Source: Rhizobium sp. 16-488-2b (GTDB taxonomy: Bacteria; Pseudomonadota; Alphaproteobacteria; Rhizobiales; Rhizobiaceae). From it: DNA of 64,000 bases. The translations under genes were made by a program, and so were the position numbers. The notes beneath the pieces were generated by a model. It was given only the letters and a program-made list of their open reading frames with translations, was not told the origin of the DNA and did no database searches. Shown piece after piece: positions 16,887-24,772 of the stretch. The stretch spans positions 186,001-250,000 of the forward strand of contig NZ_JAGHMF010000003.1 of the NCBI RefSeq assembly GCF_017741815.1, given 5' to 3'. Numbering within the stretch: the stretch's first letter is position 1; each line of letters opens with the position of its first letter.

Positions 16887-18648
16887 ATGGGCAGACGGAG
16901 TCCACCCTGGAAACATCGCCGTCACCGATTTGCCGACGATCTCGGAAGCCAGTCTTCGCGAGTTTGTCCAGATGGACGCAGAGTGCGAGTTTGCCGACAG
17001 AGGTTGGAAACCGTCATTAGGCGCGAAACGGGACGGAGAGCCGCTAGACCTCGAACTGGCCTTTGAGCAAATCCGAACCCGCGCTTCTTACCACGAACCC
17101 GCCGTCGCCATTGCCGCGCATTACGCTTCAAAAGCCATCGAGTCCAAAGAGGCGACGAGGCGATTGAAGGCTGTCTTCCAAGATGTTCCGAAGTCCGAAC
17201 GGGACGACAGATGGCATCGCGAATTTCAGGATATCGAACGCTCGATTAGAACGGCCTATCGGAAGTTCGAGGCCAATGCCGCGCCCGAGCGTCCCTCTGA
17301 CTCGATCATGCGGGAACTTTTCGGCTCCCCATTGGGGATCAATGATCCGATCCGCGATCTAAACAAGCGGCATGCCATCGTTAGCGTCGGCGGAAAAACC
17401 GTCGTCATGACCGAAGGCACGGATAGCATAGCATTCGGCACGGAAGGCGATTTGCGCCTCCGATATAAAAACCGCCCCTGGGCGAATAAGCGAAAGGCCG
17501 AAATTGCAAAGCTGACAGGTGGTCCGCAACCGGCAAAGTTGACGATTGCCGACGCATGGCTCGCGTCACCGAAACGGCGTGATTTCCCGAACGGCGTTGT
17601 ATTCCGTCCAGATGGCGACACGCCTGCCGGAACTTATAATCTCTGGCAGGGATGGAAGATCGATGGCGAGGCCGATGCCTCGTGCGGGCTGTTCCTAGAT
17701 CATCTTTTCGACGTGATCTGCAATGGCGACCGACTGCAGTACGATTGGCTGCTTGGCTGGATGGCGCATATGATCCAGCGGCCCGAGCAAAAGCCGAGAT
17801 CGGCGATTGTGTTGAGAGGCCAGAAGGGAGCGGGCAAGGATATTGTCGCGGTCTATCTTTCGCGGCTCATGGCTCGAAGCGCCTATCTTAACACGTCCGA
17901 TCAGGAAGCCGTTTGGGGTCATTTCAATGGCGCGATTGCGAACAAGCTTTTCATCCATCTGGAAGAGGCGTTTTTCAGCGGCGACCATAGAGCCGACTCC
18001 CGTATCAAAAACCTGATCACTGCCGAGACTCAAACGATCAACGAAAAGCATGCGCCCGTCTTCGCGGTCGACTCCTTCCATCGGCTTTTCATCACCTCGA
18101 ACGAACTTCGCGTCGTCAACAGTACCGAGGGTGAGCGGCGGTATTTCATTTCGGAAGTTTCGGCTCATCGGTGCGGCAACAAACGCTATTTCGACGCGCT
18201 CATTGCCGAAATGAACGGCGATGGTCCTGCCGCCTTGATGCACATGCTGCGCGCATACGATTTATCGGCATGGAATCCGCGTCCGCCCGCAACAGAAGCC
18301 CTCATCGAATCCATCGCCTCGAACCTAACCGGCGTTTCGGCATGGATGCACGACTCCATTGAAACCGGACGGATTGCCGGGGCCGATGGATGGCAAGATT
18401 GGCCCGATGAGCCGATTGATACAACGTCCCTCAGAGACGCATTCGATGCCTGGGCTTGCAAGCCTGCCAACAAATATCGCGGCATCAACATCGACCAACG
18501 GATTTTCGGCAAACAGCTTACGCCGTTCCTTTGCGACAAACGAAGGAGCGGACCTCGCGGCAATCGCTCGTGGAAATACGAACTGCTGAGCTTACCGGAT
18601 GCTCGCGATGCTCTGGAAACCATCCTCACGAAAGGCAACAAGCTATGA
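16846..18648 (+). CDS. D5/DUF5906-like replicative helicase portion, downstream of the frameshift
   Basis: This is the C-terminal, roughly 600-residue part of the prim-pol/helicase replication protein, a superfamily 3-like ATPase. Its Walker A is VLRGQKGAGKD near residue 322, followed by Walker B-like ANKLFIHLEEAFF and sensor-type FHRLFITSN and STEGERRYFISEV. Residues before about 10 (MLMASIPIP) are an artefact of reading upstream in this frame; authentic text starts at GKPYEWADG. Without frameshifting, the ATPase part might start internally. The stop overlaps the next start as ATGA. Confidence 0.85.
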   Translation: MLMASIPIPGKPYEWADGVHPGNIAVTDLPTISEASLREFVQMDAECEFADRGWKPSLGAKRDGEPLDLELAFEQIRTRASYHEPAVAIAAHYASKAIESKEATRRLKAVFQDVPKSERDDRWHREFQDIERSIRTAYRKFEANAAPERPSDSIMRELFGSPLGINDPIRDLNKRHAIVSVGGKTVVMTEGTDSIAFGTEGDLRLRYKNRPWANKRKAEIAKLTGGPQPAKLTIADAWLASPKRRDFPNGVVFRPDGDTPAGTYNLWQGWKIDGEADASCGLFLDHLFDVICNGDRLQYDWLLGWMAHMIQRPEQKPRSAIVLRGQKGAGKDIVAVYLSRLMARSAYLNTSDQEAVWGHFNGAIANKLFIHLEEAFFSGDHRADSRIKNLITAETQTINEKHAPVFAVDSFHRLFITSNELRVVNSTEGERRYFISEVSAHRCGNKRYFDALIAEMNGDGPAALMHMLRAYDLSAWNPRPPATEALIESIASNLTGVSAWMHDSIETGRIAGADGWQDWPDEPIDTTSLRDAFDAWACKPANKYRGINIDQRIFGKQLTPFLCDKRRSGPRGNRSWKYELLSLPDARDALETILTKGNKL

Positions 18649-19106
18649 CCGATGATGAAGTCTATCAGTGCATGGACTTGGATATTCCTGTTCAGCATGC
18701 GCCCGATATGTACCCGCCGAACATCATCGGCTCGCAAGCCGTGTTCTATATCGAGCGCAATTTGGCGGGACCGGCGAACACGCAAGGTCATCATCTTTTC
18801 CGATTTGCGCAAACCTATTGGTATGGTGACGGCGTTGCGCTGCAAATTTGGGAATTGGCGGGACACTATTATTGCAGCCGCGTCGGACGGCAGGAATCGC
18901 TAGTCTATTTCGGCGACGATCTAGCGCGGCCTCTTCACCACAAGCTGATCTTCACGCCGCAAAGTGCCGAAGATCACTTCGAAGACATGGTTAGCCGCAA
19001 TATCGATCGTCACCTCTTCACTGACGAACTACAATGGCACTCGTATTGCGCAATGCGAGCCGACGAACTTGTGAAGGTGCGAGATCGAAGAGGGCGTTTG
19101 TCATGA
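18645..19106 (+). CDS. Unknown 153-residue protein (mobile element)
   Basis: The protein starts MTDDEVYQCMDLDIPVQHAP and is rich in aromatic residues and histidine (YWYGDGVALQIWELAGHYYC, HHKLIF, ELQWHSYCAMRADEL). It has no membrane helix and no domain I recognise. Its ATG overlaps the helicase stop by 4 nt, so it is co-translated with the replication gene, which suggests a role in replication or its control. The iteron cluster begins 57 bp downstream. Confidence 0.75.
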   Translation: MTDDEVYQCMDLDIPVQHAPDMYPPNIIGSQAVFYIERNLAGPANTQGHHLFRFAQTYWYGDGVALQIWELAGHYYCSRVGRQESLVYFGDDLARPLHHKLIFTPQSAEDHFEDMVSRNIDRHLFTDELQWHSYCAMRADELVKVRDRRGRLS

Positions 19107-19471
19107 GGCAAAATCGCCCTGAGCAAATCCAATCGAGCGAATTCATGCCGCGTCAATGTGCCGTGTCCAATGAGAGGAATGGCGTGTCCAATCACTCGGC
19201 ATATCATTGGACACGGATTATCGTGTTAAATCAAAGCCGTACCATATGTGTCCAATGTGTCCAATGTAATCGTAAGGTTATATGCGCACACGCCTGCACA
19301 TACGCACACATGCGCAGCCGCACACGCGCGCGACCCTACCTAAAAAGCTCATTGGACACTGGACACATTGGACACGCCCGCGAACGGGTCCTTCCTGCCG
19401 GGGTGCGTCTGCGGGGGTCGCCGAGCGCATGCCGTAACTCCCGACAGAATTTTTGAAATGGGAATCTGAGA
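19107..19471. repeat. Iteron cluster: eight GTGTCCAAT-type 9-mers around a purine-pyrimidine tract
   Basis: This is a 365-bp gene-free stretch. Direct copies of GTGTCCAAT lie at 19163-19171, 19184-19192, 19248-19256 and 19257-19265 (the last two touch). Inverted copies (ATTGGACAC) lie at 19206-19214, 19351-19359, 19358-19366 (one mismatch) and 19367-19375. The arms GTGTCCAATGTGTCCA (19248-19263) and TGGACACATTGGACAC (19360-19375) are exact inverted repeats. Between them, about 19281-19331 is mostly alternating purine-pyrimidine (CA and CG steps), prone to Z-DNA or melting. An origin of replication or multi-site operator is the best guess. Confidence 0.85.
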
Positions 19472-19972
19472 ATGGACAACGCACGTCGAAGAGAGATCGA
19501 AGAATTGAGCGGCGGATTCGATGAGCCTTCTTTCATCCCGTCTGAAATGGCAGCATCGAAACTTTCTGTTTTCCTTGATGTCGATACCCGCACCATCAAC
19601 ACGCTCGCGGACAAAGGCGTTTTGAGCCGAAAGGCGAACGGTAAATTCGACACGACGGAATCGACGCAAAAATATCTCGCCTTCGCAAAACGCTCGCGTG
19701 GCAACGCCGATCTCGAGTCCGCGAAAGTCCGCGTTGCCGAGCAAACCGCCGCGAAACTCGAAATGCAAAACGAGATCAGCCAGGGCGAACTTGTCCGTGC
19801 CTCCGATGTCGAGGCCCGTTGGACCGCCATTTTCACCCGCGTCCGCGCTGGCGTCCTTGCCGTGCCGTCCCGCGTTGCCGGTCGCGCTGGACATTTTACA
19901 GCCGCCGACCTCGATATCATCGACCGCGAAATTCGCGATGCCTTGCAGGAGCTTTCCAATGGGGATGCTTGA
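19472..19972 (+). CDS. Terminase small subunit, Nu1-like
   Basis: This 166-residue protein resembles lambda Nu1-type small terminases, which recognise the packaging site and dimerise. A winged-helix-like N-terminal domain contains FLDVDTRTINTLADKGVLSR followed by FDTTESTQKYLAFAKRSRG. A charged helix (ADLESAKVRVAEQTAAKLEM) and a C-terminal assembly region (VRASDVEARWTAIFTRVRAG) follow. It overlaps the large-terminase start by 14 nt, normal for terS-terL pairs. It reads rightward with the replication gene, away from the capsid genes. Confidence 0.85.
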   Translation: MDNARRREIEELSGGFDEPSFIPSEMAASKLSVFLDVDTRTINTLADKGVLSRKANGKFDTTESTQKYLAFAKRSRGNADLESAKVRVAEQTAAKLEMQNEISQGELVRASDVEARWTAIFTRVRAGVLAVPSRVAGRAGHFTAADLDIIDREIRDALQELSNGDA

Positions 19973-21719
19973 ACGGATCGAACGCAACGCGCTTGCAGCC
20001 CTTCGCCCGCCGCCGCGCCTTCGCCTTTCCGAATGGATCGAAACCGAGTTCCGGCTTCCGGCTGGCGTGTCGGCGCTGCCGGGGCCGGTTCGGCTTTGGC
20101 CGTTCCAAACTGCAATCGCGGACTCCATCGGCGGGCCGGTCGAGCGCGTCACGGTCGTCAAATCTGTCCGCGTCGGTTTCTCGACTTTGCTATCCGCCGC
20201 CATCGGCAGCTACATCGCAAATGAGCCGTCGCCGATCATGCTGTTGATGCCGACCGAGTCCGACTGCCGCGACGTGGTTGTTTCCGATCTCGAACCGATC
20301 TTCGAAGCGACACCTGCCCTGCGCGGCCTCCTATCCCCCGAAGCCGACGAGGCGGGCCGGAACACCCTCCTTAGCCGTCGCTTTCCGGGCGGGTCGCTCA
20401 AGGTCGTGCCGAGCCGCGCACCTCGCAACCTTCGCCGACACAACATTCGCGTCCTGTTGATCGACGAGGCTGATGGGATGGAAAACACGGTCGAGGGGTC
20501 GCCCCTTGTCCTTGCCGAGCGCCGAACCCTGTCGTTCGCAAATCGGAAGATCGTTCTCGGCTCGACTCCTGTCTTCGAGGACGGCCACGTCCTGCGATCC
20601 TATGCTCAATCCGACATGCGGATTTACGAGGTGCCTTGCCCCTGTTGCGGGACCTTCGGCGAAATCCAGTGGAAGGACATCGTTTGGCCCGATGGCGAGC
20701 CGGAAAAGGCCGCGTGGCGCTGCCCTGCATGCTCTGAGGTAGTCGAGGAGCGGCAGAAGGTCGATATGGTCGCGAAAGGCGTCTGGCGGGCCACCGCGCC
20801 CGAAAGAAACGGGGTTCATCACGGTTACAAGCTCAATGCGCTGATCAGTCCCCATCATAACGCCCGTTGGAGCGTTCTCGCTCAAGAGTTTTTAGTTGCA
20901 AAGAATAATCCAGACACGCTTAGAGTGTTCGTCAATACGATCCTCGCGGAAGGCTTTCGAGACGGGGGCGACGAACTGGATGAGGACGAGCTTCGCAGCC
21001 GTGCCGAGCCGTTCGGCCTGACCGACCTCCCTGCCGATGTCCTCTTCGTGACGGCAGGCATCGACATGCAGGACCAATGGGCCGATTGGGTGCTGACCGG
21101 CCATAGCCGAACCGAGACGTTCGTCCTCGCCAACGGACAGATACATGGCCGGTTCGACTCGGATGACCTATGGGCCGAAGTGGACGACCTCCTCAAGACG
21201 ACGTGGCAGCATCCGGGTCATATCGGCATATCGGCGGCGCTCATCGATAGCGGCGACGGGGAGCATCAACCGCATGTCTATGCCTTCGCCCGTCCCCGGT
21301 TCGGTCGCAAGGTCGCGGCTTCGAAGGGGATGGCCGGTTTCAGCCGTCCGCCCCTGCAACGCTCGAACGTCAAAGGTCAGTCGGTGTTTATCGTCGGCAG
21401 CGATGCCATCAAAAATTCGATCTTCAATCGCCTGTCCGCTGGCAAGAGCATCCGATTTTCTGGCGATCTTGAAGCGCGGTTTTTTGAGGAGCTTGTGAGC
21501 GAGCGGCGCATTGTCCGCTATACACGAGGCCAGCCGACGCGGGCGTTCGAGCGCATCCCCGGCAGGCGAGCCGAGTGCCTGGACGCTTTCACCTACAGCC
21601 TTGCGGCCCGCGTCCTGATCAACATCGATCTCGACCGGCGCGAGTCCGAACTTTCAAGCGCCGCTGCGCCCTCGCCAAGGCTACCTGCTGTGATAAGATC
21701 GCAATGGTTGAGTCGATAA
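19959..21719 (+). CDS. Terminase large subunit, lambda gpA family
   Basis: This 586-residue packaging ATPase and nuclease has a lambda gpA-type variant Walker A, KSVRVGFST near residue 68 (lambda gpA has KSARVGYSK). Walker B is VLLIDEADGM. A zinc-finger-like CPCCGTFGEIQW followed by CPAC lies near residue 230. The C-terminal nuclease domain has TAGIDMQDQWADW and ends with AECLDAFTYSLAAR. ATG 19959 has AGGAG 7 nt upstream; ATG 19965 is an alternative. It is full length and appears intact. Confidence 0.93.
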   Translation: MGMLERIERNALAALRPPPRLRLSEWIETEFRLPAGVSALPGPVRLWPFQTAIADSIGGPVERVTVVKSVRVGFSTLLSAAIGSYIANEPSPIMLLMPTESDCRDVVVSDLEPIFEATPALRGLLSPEADEAGRNTLLSRRFPGGSLKVVPSRAPRNLRRHNIRVLLIDEADGMENTVEGSPLVLAERRTLSFANRKIVLGSTPVFEDGHVLRSYAQSDMRIYEVPCPCCGTFGEIQWKDIVWPDGEPEKAAWRCPACSEVVEERQKVDMVAKGVWRATAPERNGVHHGYKLNALISPHHNARWSVLAQEFLVAKNNPDTLRVFVNTILAEGFRDGGDELDEDELRSRAEPFGLTDLPADVLFVTAGIDMQDQWADWVLTGHSRTETFVLANGQIHGRFDSDDLWAEVDDLLKTTWQHPGHIGISAALIDSGDGEHQPHVYAFARPRFGRKVAASKGMAGFSRPPLQRSNVKGQSVFIVGSDAIKNSIFNRLSAGKSIRFSGDLEARFFEELVSERRIVRYTRGQPTRAFERIPGRRAECLDAFTYSLAARVLINIDLDRRESELSSAAAPSPRLPAVIRSQWLSR

Positions 21720-21740
21720 CGGGAGCGATAAGAGTATCCT

Positions 21741-21953
21741 ATGGGGACGATCTGTTATTTTGAAGAAAACGTCAAAGATGACGCTGACGGTGAAGTTCAC
21801 CAGTTGGAAATTGGAACTTCGGGCTACGGTGGCAATGGCCCGCAGCTCTATCTTAACCTCAATGGTGAAAGCGTTTTGCTTTCACACGCCGACGCGAAAA
21901 AGTTTTGTGAAGCGGTCGATGGGATCGCTGGCTATTTCGGCTATCGAAAGTAG
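21741..21953 (+). CDS. Small acidic protein of unknown function
   Basis: This 70-residue acidic protein (MGTICYFEENVKDDADGEVH, ending AVDGIAGYFGYRK) has no known domain. It lies 21 bp after the large-terminase stop on the same strand, at the end of the rightward arm. It could be a small head or regulatory protein. Confidence 0.5.
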   Translation: MGTICYFEENVKDDADGEVHQLEIGTSGYGGNGPQLYLNLNGESVLLSHADAKKFCEAVDGIAGYFGYRK

Positions 21954-21966
21954 CTGAGATATTGTC

Positions 21967-22461
21967 TCATGCTGTCAGCAGTTTGTTGATCGCAGCAATT
22001 ACGTGTGGAAATTCATAGGGTTTGGGAAGGAACGGTACTCCTTCCGGCATCATATCAGCGCTCGGCTTAACGCGCCCCGATGTCACAATGATTTTTATCG
22101 GAGGCCATCGGTCCCGCACGAATGCTGCAAGTTTCAGTCCGTCCATGCTTCCGGGCATGTCGATATCTGTAAATATCAGACGGATTTCTGGATACTTTTC
22201 GACAAGTGCTATCGCTTCGTCCGCATTAGCAGCCTCATGCACGTCGAAGCCCTGATCAGCAAGTTCGTCAACGATTGCAAAGCGAATTAATGCCTCGTCG
22301 TCCACGACGAGGACTGCAACTGGATTTGAATGCACGAGCCGTCTCGTTTCCGTTAGAGAAGATTGGCTCTGCTTCAAGCCCACGAACATAGACGGTTCGA
22401 TACTGTACCAAATAGCGCGCGGGACTAAATGTTCCAGCGTGAAAGGCTGTTGATGTAACAT
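21967..22461 (-). CDS. Single-domain response regulator carried by the mobile element
   Basis: This 164-residue protein is a CheY-like receiver with an extra N-terminal stretch of about 46 residues. It has the acidic pair Asp54-Asp55 (AVLVVDDEALIRFAIVDELA), phosphoacceptor Asp99 in FTDIDMPG, Thr127 in IIVTSGR and Lys147 in LPKPYEF, so it looks functional. There is no output domain. It lies on the minus strand between the terminase arm and attR, where phages and islands often carry cargo genes. The true start may be internal, for example ATG 22389. It may link the element or host to a two-component pathway. Confidence 0.85.
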   Translation of the reverse strand: MLHQQPFTLEHLVPRAIWYSIEPSMFVGLKQSQSSLTETRRLVHSNPVAVLVVDDEALIRFAIVDELADQGFDVHEAANADEAIALVEKYPEIRLIFTDIDMPGSMDGLKLAAFVRDRWPPIKIIVTSGRVKPSADMMPEGVPFLPKPYEFPHVIAAINKLLTA

Positions 22462-22510
22462 TCTTTCGCCGTTTTGATGAAATTAATACGGAATACGCCC
22501 GCGCGGCTCA

Positions 22511-22543
22511 AAAAAACTGAGTTTTTGCTACTGTTTTTGCTAC
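22511..22543 (+). repeat. Right arm-type repeat
   Basis: AAAACTGAGTTTT (22513-22525) is followed by two GCTAC units 12 bp apart (22527-22531 and 22539-22543), each after a T run. Geometry and sequence match the left copy at 10312-10343, with one single-base indel and a few substitutions. It lies about 90 bp inside attR. Confidence 0.7.
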
Positions 22544-22631
22544 TGAATTTGCGCCGAAGCACTAAATGATGAGTTAACCAAGCAACTGAAAATTATGAGG
22601 AAAATGAAATATCTTTTTTCGGGGTGGAGGA

Positions 22632-22645
22632 CTTCGGGTGCGCCA
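22632..22645 (+). repeat. attR core of the mobile element
   Basis: CTTCGGGTGCGCCA is an exact copy of the tRNA-Arg 3' end at 10231-10244. It has no tRNA body before it, so it marks the right boundary of the element. The rest of the 405-bp gene-free stretch from 22462 to 22866 shows nothing else I can name. Confidence 0.93.
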
Positions 22646-22866
22646 CTTCTCTTTTCTCACGAAAATTTAGCACGACGACCTCAAGCAAGGTCGAATTCTG
22701 CTCGTCTAAATTTTTAAAGCCGATCTCCGCGATTCCCATCCTCTGCGAGTCGTGAGACACTTCCCCGGTACGAAATCCATACGATCACCAGAGCGTCGCA
22801 CAGGCCGGCATTCCCTCACGGAATGCAGGGCAGGTGTGTCCGCGCATTCGTTGCGAGATCAGGCCG

Positions 22867-23088
22867 ATGGACTCAGATTTCTATGCGCAGCTAGCCACGG
22901 ACGTTTTGACGAACCGCTCTCGTCATGCGGGACCATCTCTCCGAGATCGATTCGAGCGGGACCGGTGTGCGTCGGATGCGGCCTGCTATGCGCTTGCGGC
23001 CGCCGGTCTGATCGATTTCGAGGAACTCACCACCCGCATGTTTGCGCAGGAGCGCGTGTTGCTCGATCGGCACGGGTTCCAACCTTGA
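22867..23088 (+). CDS. Small protein of unknown function
   Basis: The 73-residue product starts MDSDFYAQLATDVLTNRSRH and contains RCASDAACYALAAAGLIDFE, a mainly helical, soluble pattern with no known domain. It lies just outside attR, and its stop overlaps the next start (TGATG). The two genes are probably co-translated. Confidence 0.55.
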   Translation: MDSDFYAQLATDVLTNRSRHAGPSLRDRFERDRCASDAACYALAAAGLIDFEELTTRMFAQERVLLDRHGFQP

Positions 23089-23306
23089 TGGCCCGCCGCA
23101 AGAAGAAGCGGGAAGCCCCTTTCAGCCTGGAGATCGCCATGCTGCACTTGTCGGGCCTCGATTGGATCGAGACGTTCGAATATGTCTCGCGACGGCACGG
23201 GATCGGCATGACCAGCAGCGATATCAAGGTCTTTGCCGTGGCCGCCGAATATAGCTACGAGCTCGAGCTTATAGAGGCGGTGCGCAAAGGGTGGATCTAT
23301 GTCTGA
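23088..23306 (+). CDS. Small basic protein of unknown function
   Basis: This 72-residue protein begins MARRKKKREAPFSLEIAMLH and continues WIETFEYVSRRHGIGMTSSD and YSYELELIEAVRKGWIYV. The basic N-terminus may bind nucleic acid, but no domain is recognised. It overlaps the preceding small gene. Confidence 0.55.
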   Translation: MARRKKKREAPFSLEIAMLHLSGLDWIETFEYVSRRHGIGMTSSDIKVFAVAAEYSYELELIEAVRKGWIYV

Positions 23307-23337
23307 GGGGCGTGCCGAGTGCGCCTAACTAATCGCC

Positions 23338-23547
23338 CTACCGCCGCCGACCGACCGACGATATCAGATACCCCACGGCAAACGTCATCGCCGCCACCGC
23401 GATCCCCGTGCTGATGACGCCGGCGGGCGTGATCCTGGCGCTGCCTTGCAGGGTGATGTGCTTTCCGACGCGAAGGTCGAAGACCGATTTCATCTCCTCC
23501 GGGTGAGTGGGGATGTCTTGTGCGTGTTCGTCTTGAAGAGCTGACAC
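23338..23547 (-). CDS. Small single-pass membrane protein
   Basis: This 69-residue protein has a hydrophilic N-terminus (SALQDEHAQDIPTHPEEMKS) and one C-terminal transmembrane helix (ITPAGVISTGIAVAAMTFAV) ending in a basic SSVGRRR tail. The GTG start at 23547 is supported by GGAGG about 8 nt upstream; longer in-frame extensions lack one. Function unknown. Confidence 0.5.
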   Translation of the reverse strand: MSALQDEHAQDIPTHPEEMKSVFDLRVGKHITLQGSARITPAGVISTGIAVAAMTFAVGYLISSVGRRR

Positions 23548-23686
23548 TTCCAAATCCTCCGTTGTGATGTTGGCGCCTGCGCGATACGGGCGTCGCGCTA
23601 GCTTGGCACAATGTTGCCAGACGATTGTCTCGGCAAGATGCCTTTTGATGGCAGGACATGTCGTGGCCGTGGGCCGGAGAGATTGA

Positions 23687-24013
23687 ATGCTGAGCAATAT
23701 GGTTCGTGGAATGGTGTTTCTGGCGTCGGTGGCGGCCTTGGCCGGTTGCGTCGATCATGCCAACGGCCCGATGCTGACGCCGGTCAACACGCTCGACCCG
23801 CCACTCAATCCGCCCGGCATCGCCCACAACATCTGCGTCGCCGATGGTAACGTCATGTATAATGAGGCGCGCAAGCAATACGAGGCGCGGGCGCAGATGT
23901 CGCGTTATGCGATCGATCCCGCCAACGAGGAAGCGCAGGCGAGGGCGGCCGCGCGCCGTCAATATGTCACCTGCATCTCCAGCCAGGGCTATCGCGCCGT
24001 TTACGACCAGTAG
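23687..24013 (+). CDS. Small lipoprotein of unknown function
   Basis: This 108-residue protein has a lipoprotein signal peptide with lipobox LAGC (MVRGMVFLASVAALAGC), so Cys near residue 21 should be lipidated. The mature part is polar and contains IAHNICVADGNVMYNEARKQ and RRQYVTCISSQGYRAVYDQ, with two further Cys that could pair. ATG 23699 is an alternative start. It is divergent from the small membrane protein gene. Confidence 0.75.
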   Translation: MLSNMVRGMVFLASVAALAGCVDHANGPMLTPVNTLDPPLNPPGIAHNICVADGNVMYNEARKQYEARAQMSRYAIDPANEEAQARAAARRQYVTCISSQGYRAVYDQ

Positions 24014-24025
24014 GAGCGGCACGAT

Positions 24026-24121
24026 ATCACGCAGTGAGCATAAGCGACATCACGCCTAAAGCGTGACCGGGATCACGCCGTAGGGCGTAATCGGGATCAC
24101 GCGCAATCGCCTGCGATCACG
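24026..24121. repeat. Five phased ATCACG repeats
   Basis: ATCACG occurs at 24026, 24049, 24072, 24096 and 24116, that is every 20-24 bp (about two helical turns). One unit lies in a perfect inverted repeat, GCGTGA-CCGGGA-TCACGC (24061-24078). The array sits between the lipoprotein gene and the next secreted-protein gene. It may be a multi-site regulator target; otherwise it is a degenerate tandem repeat. Confidence 0.6.
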
Positions 24122-24204
24122 ACTGTTGGAGCGCGCGTGCAGGCGCGGAACTTTGCAAGCTGAGACGGCATTTTCTTCATGTGAATCCTGAAGGAGGGTT
24201 TATC

Positions 24205-24576
24205 ATGAAAATCTCCCGTTACATCCCGTCCGTCCTGTCGCTTGGCGTCATCGCGGCGCTCTCGGCCGCGGTGCCCGTTCAGGCCGCGCCCGCCGATCAG
24301 TCCATGCAGCAGGCTCAAGTGATTCAGGTGGCTGAGACCCAGCCGGGCCATTGGCACGGCTATCATGGCTCGCGCACAGAGCGGCCCGGCACCCGCCTGC
24401 ATGACGGCTACTGGTATCCCGATGCTGCCTTCGGCGTGGACCGCCAGACCACGGGCTCGATCACCGAACGCCCGATGCAGCCCCAGATGCAGCCGATGCA
24501 CAGGCAAGCCTATTGCCAGGGTAGCTTCGGCGGCACCAATGGCGACGGCTCCATGCCATGCGGAAACGAGTGGTGA
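24205..24576 (+). CDS. Secreted protein of unknown function
   Basis: This 123-residue protein has a clear Sec signal peptide (ISRYIPSVLSLGVIAALSAA, cleavage near VQAAP). The mature part is rich in His, Gly, Tyr, Gln and Met, with GHWHGYHGSRTERPGTR, LHDGYWYPDAAFG and QPQMQPMHRQAYCQG. The His/Met-rich composition could reflect metal binding, but no domain is recognised. ATG 24205 has AAGGAGGG upstream. It is preceded by the phased ATCACG array. Confidence 0.7.
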   Translation: MKISRYIPSVLSLGVIAALSAAVPVQAAPADQSMQQAQVIQVAETQPGHWHGYHGSRTERPGTRLHDGYWYPDAAFGVDRQTTGSITERPMQPQMQPMHRQAYCQGSFGGTNGDGSMPCGNEW

Positions 24577-24772
24577 GTCGGTCTCGAAGGTGGCGGTCTC
24601 GGCCGCCGCCTTCGGCCCTTGAAGGCTGAAATTGCTTATATCTTGGGACTTTTGATGAAATTATGTGCATGCATCGAATGCGAATGACGATCTAAGGTGT
24701 CGTGTTATGCGTTTTGCGCATTGCTGCGTTGCGGTATTCTCCCTATTCCTGATCGAAACGATGGGCTATCTA

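Noticed and set aside
19163..19375. CRISPR array
   Set aside because: Repeats are only 9 bp, in both orientations and irregularly spaced; no cas gene is near.
19034..19456. 140-codon open frame through the iteron cluster
   Set aside because: Its sequence is a translation of the repeats (VQCVQC, AHACTYAHM) and not a protein.
24587..24612. Hairpin after the secreted protein gene at 24205-24576
   Set aside because: The stem is GC-rich but no U tract follows, so a terminator could not be supported.
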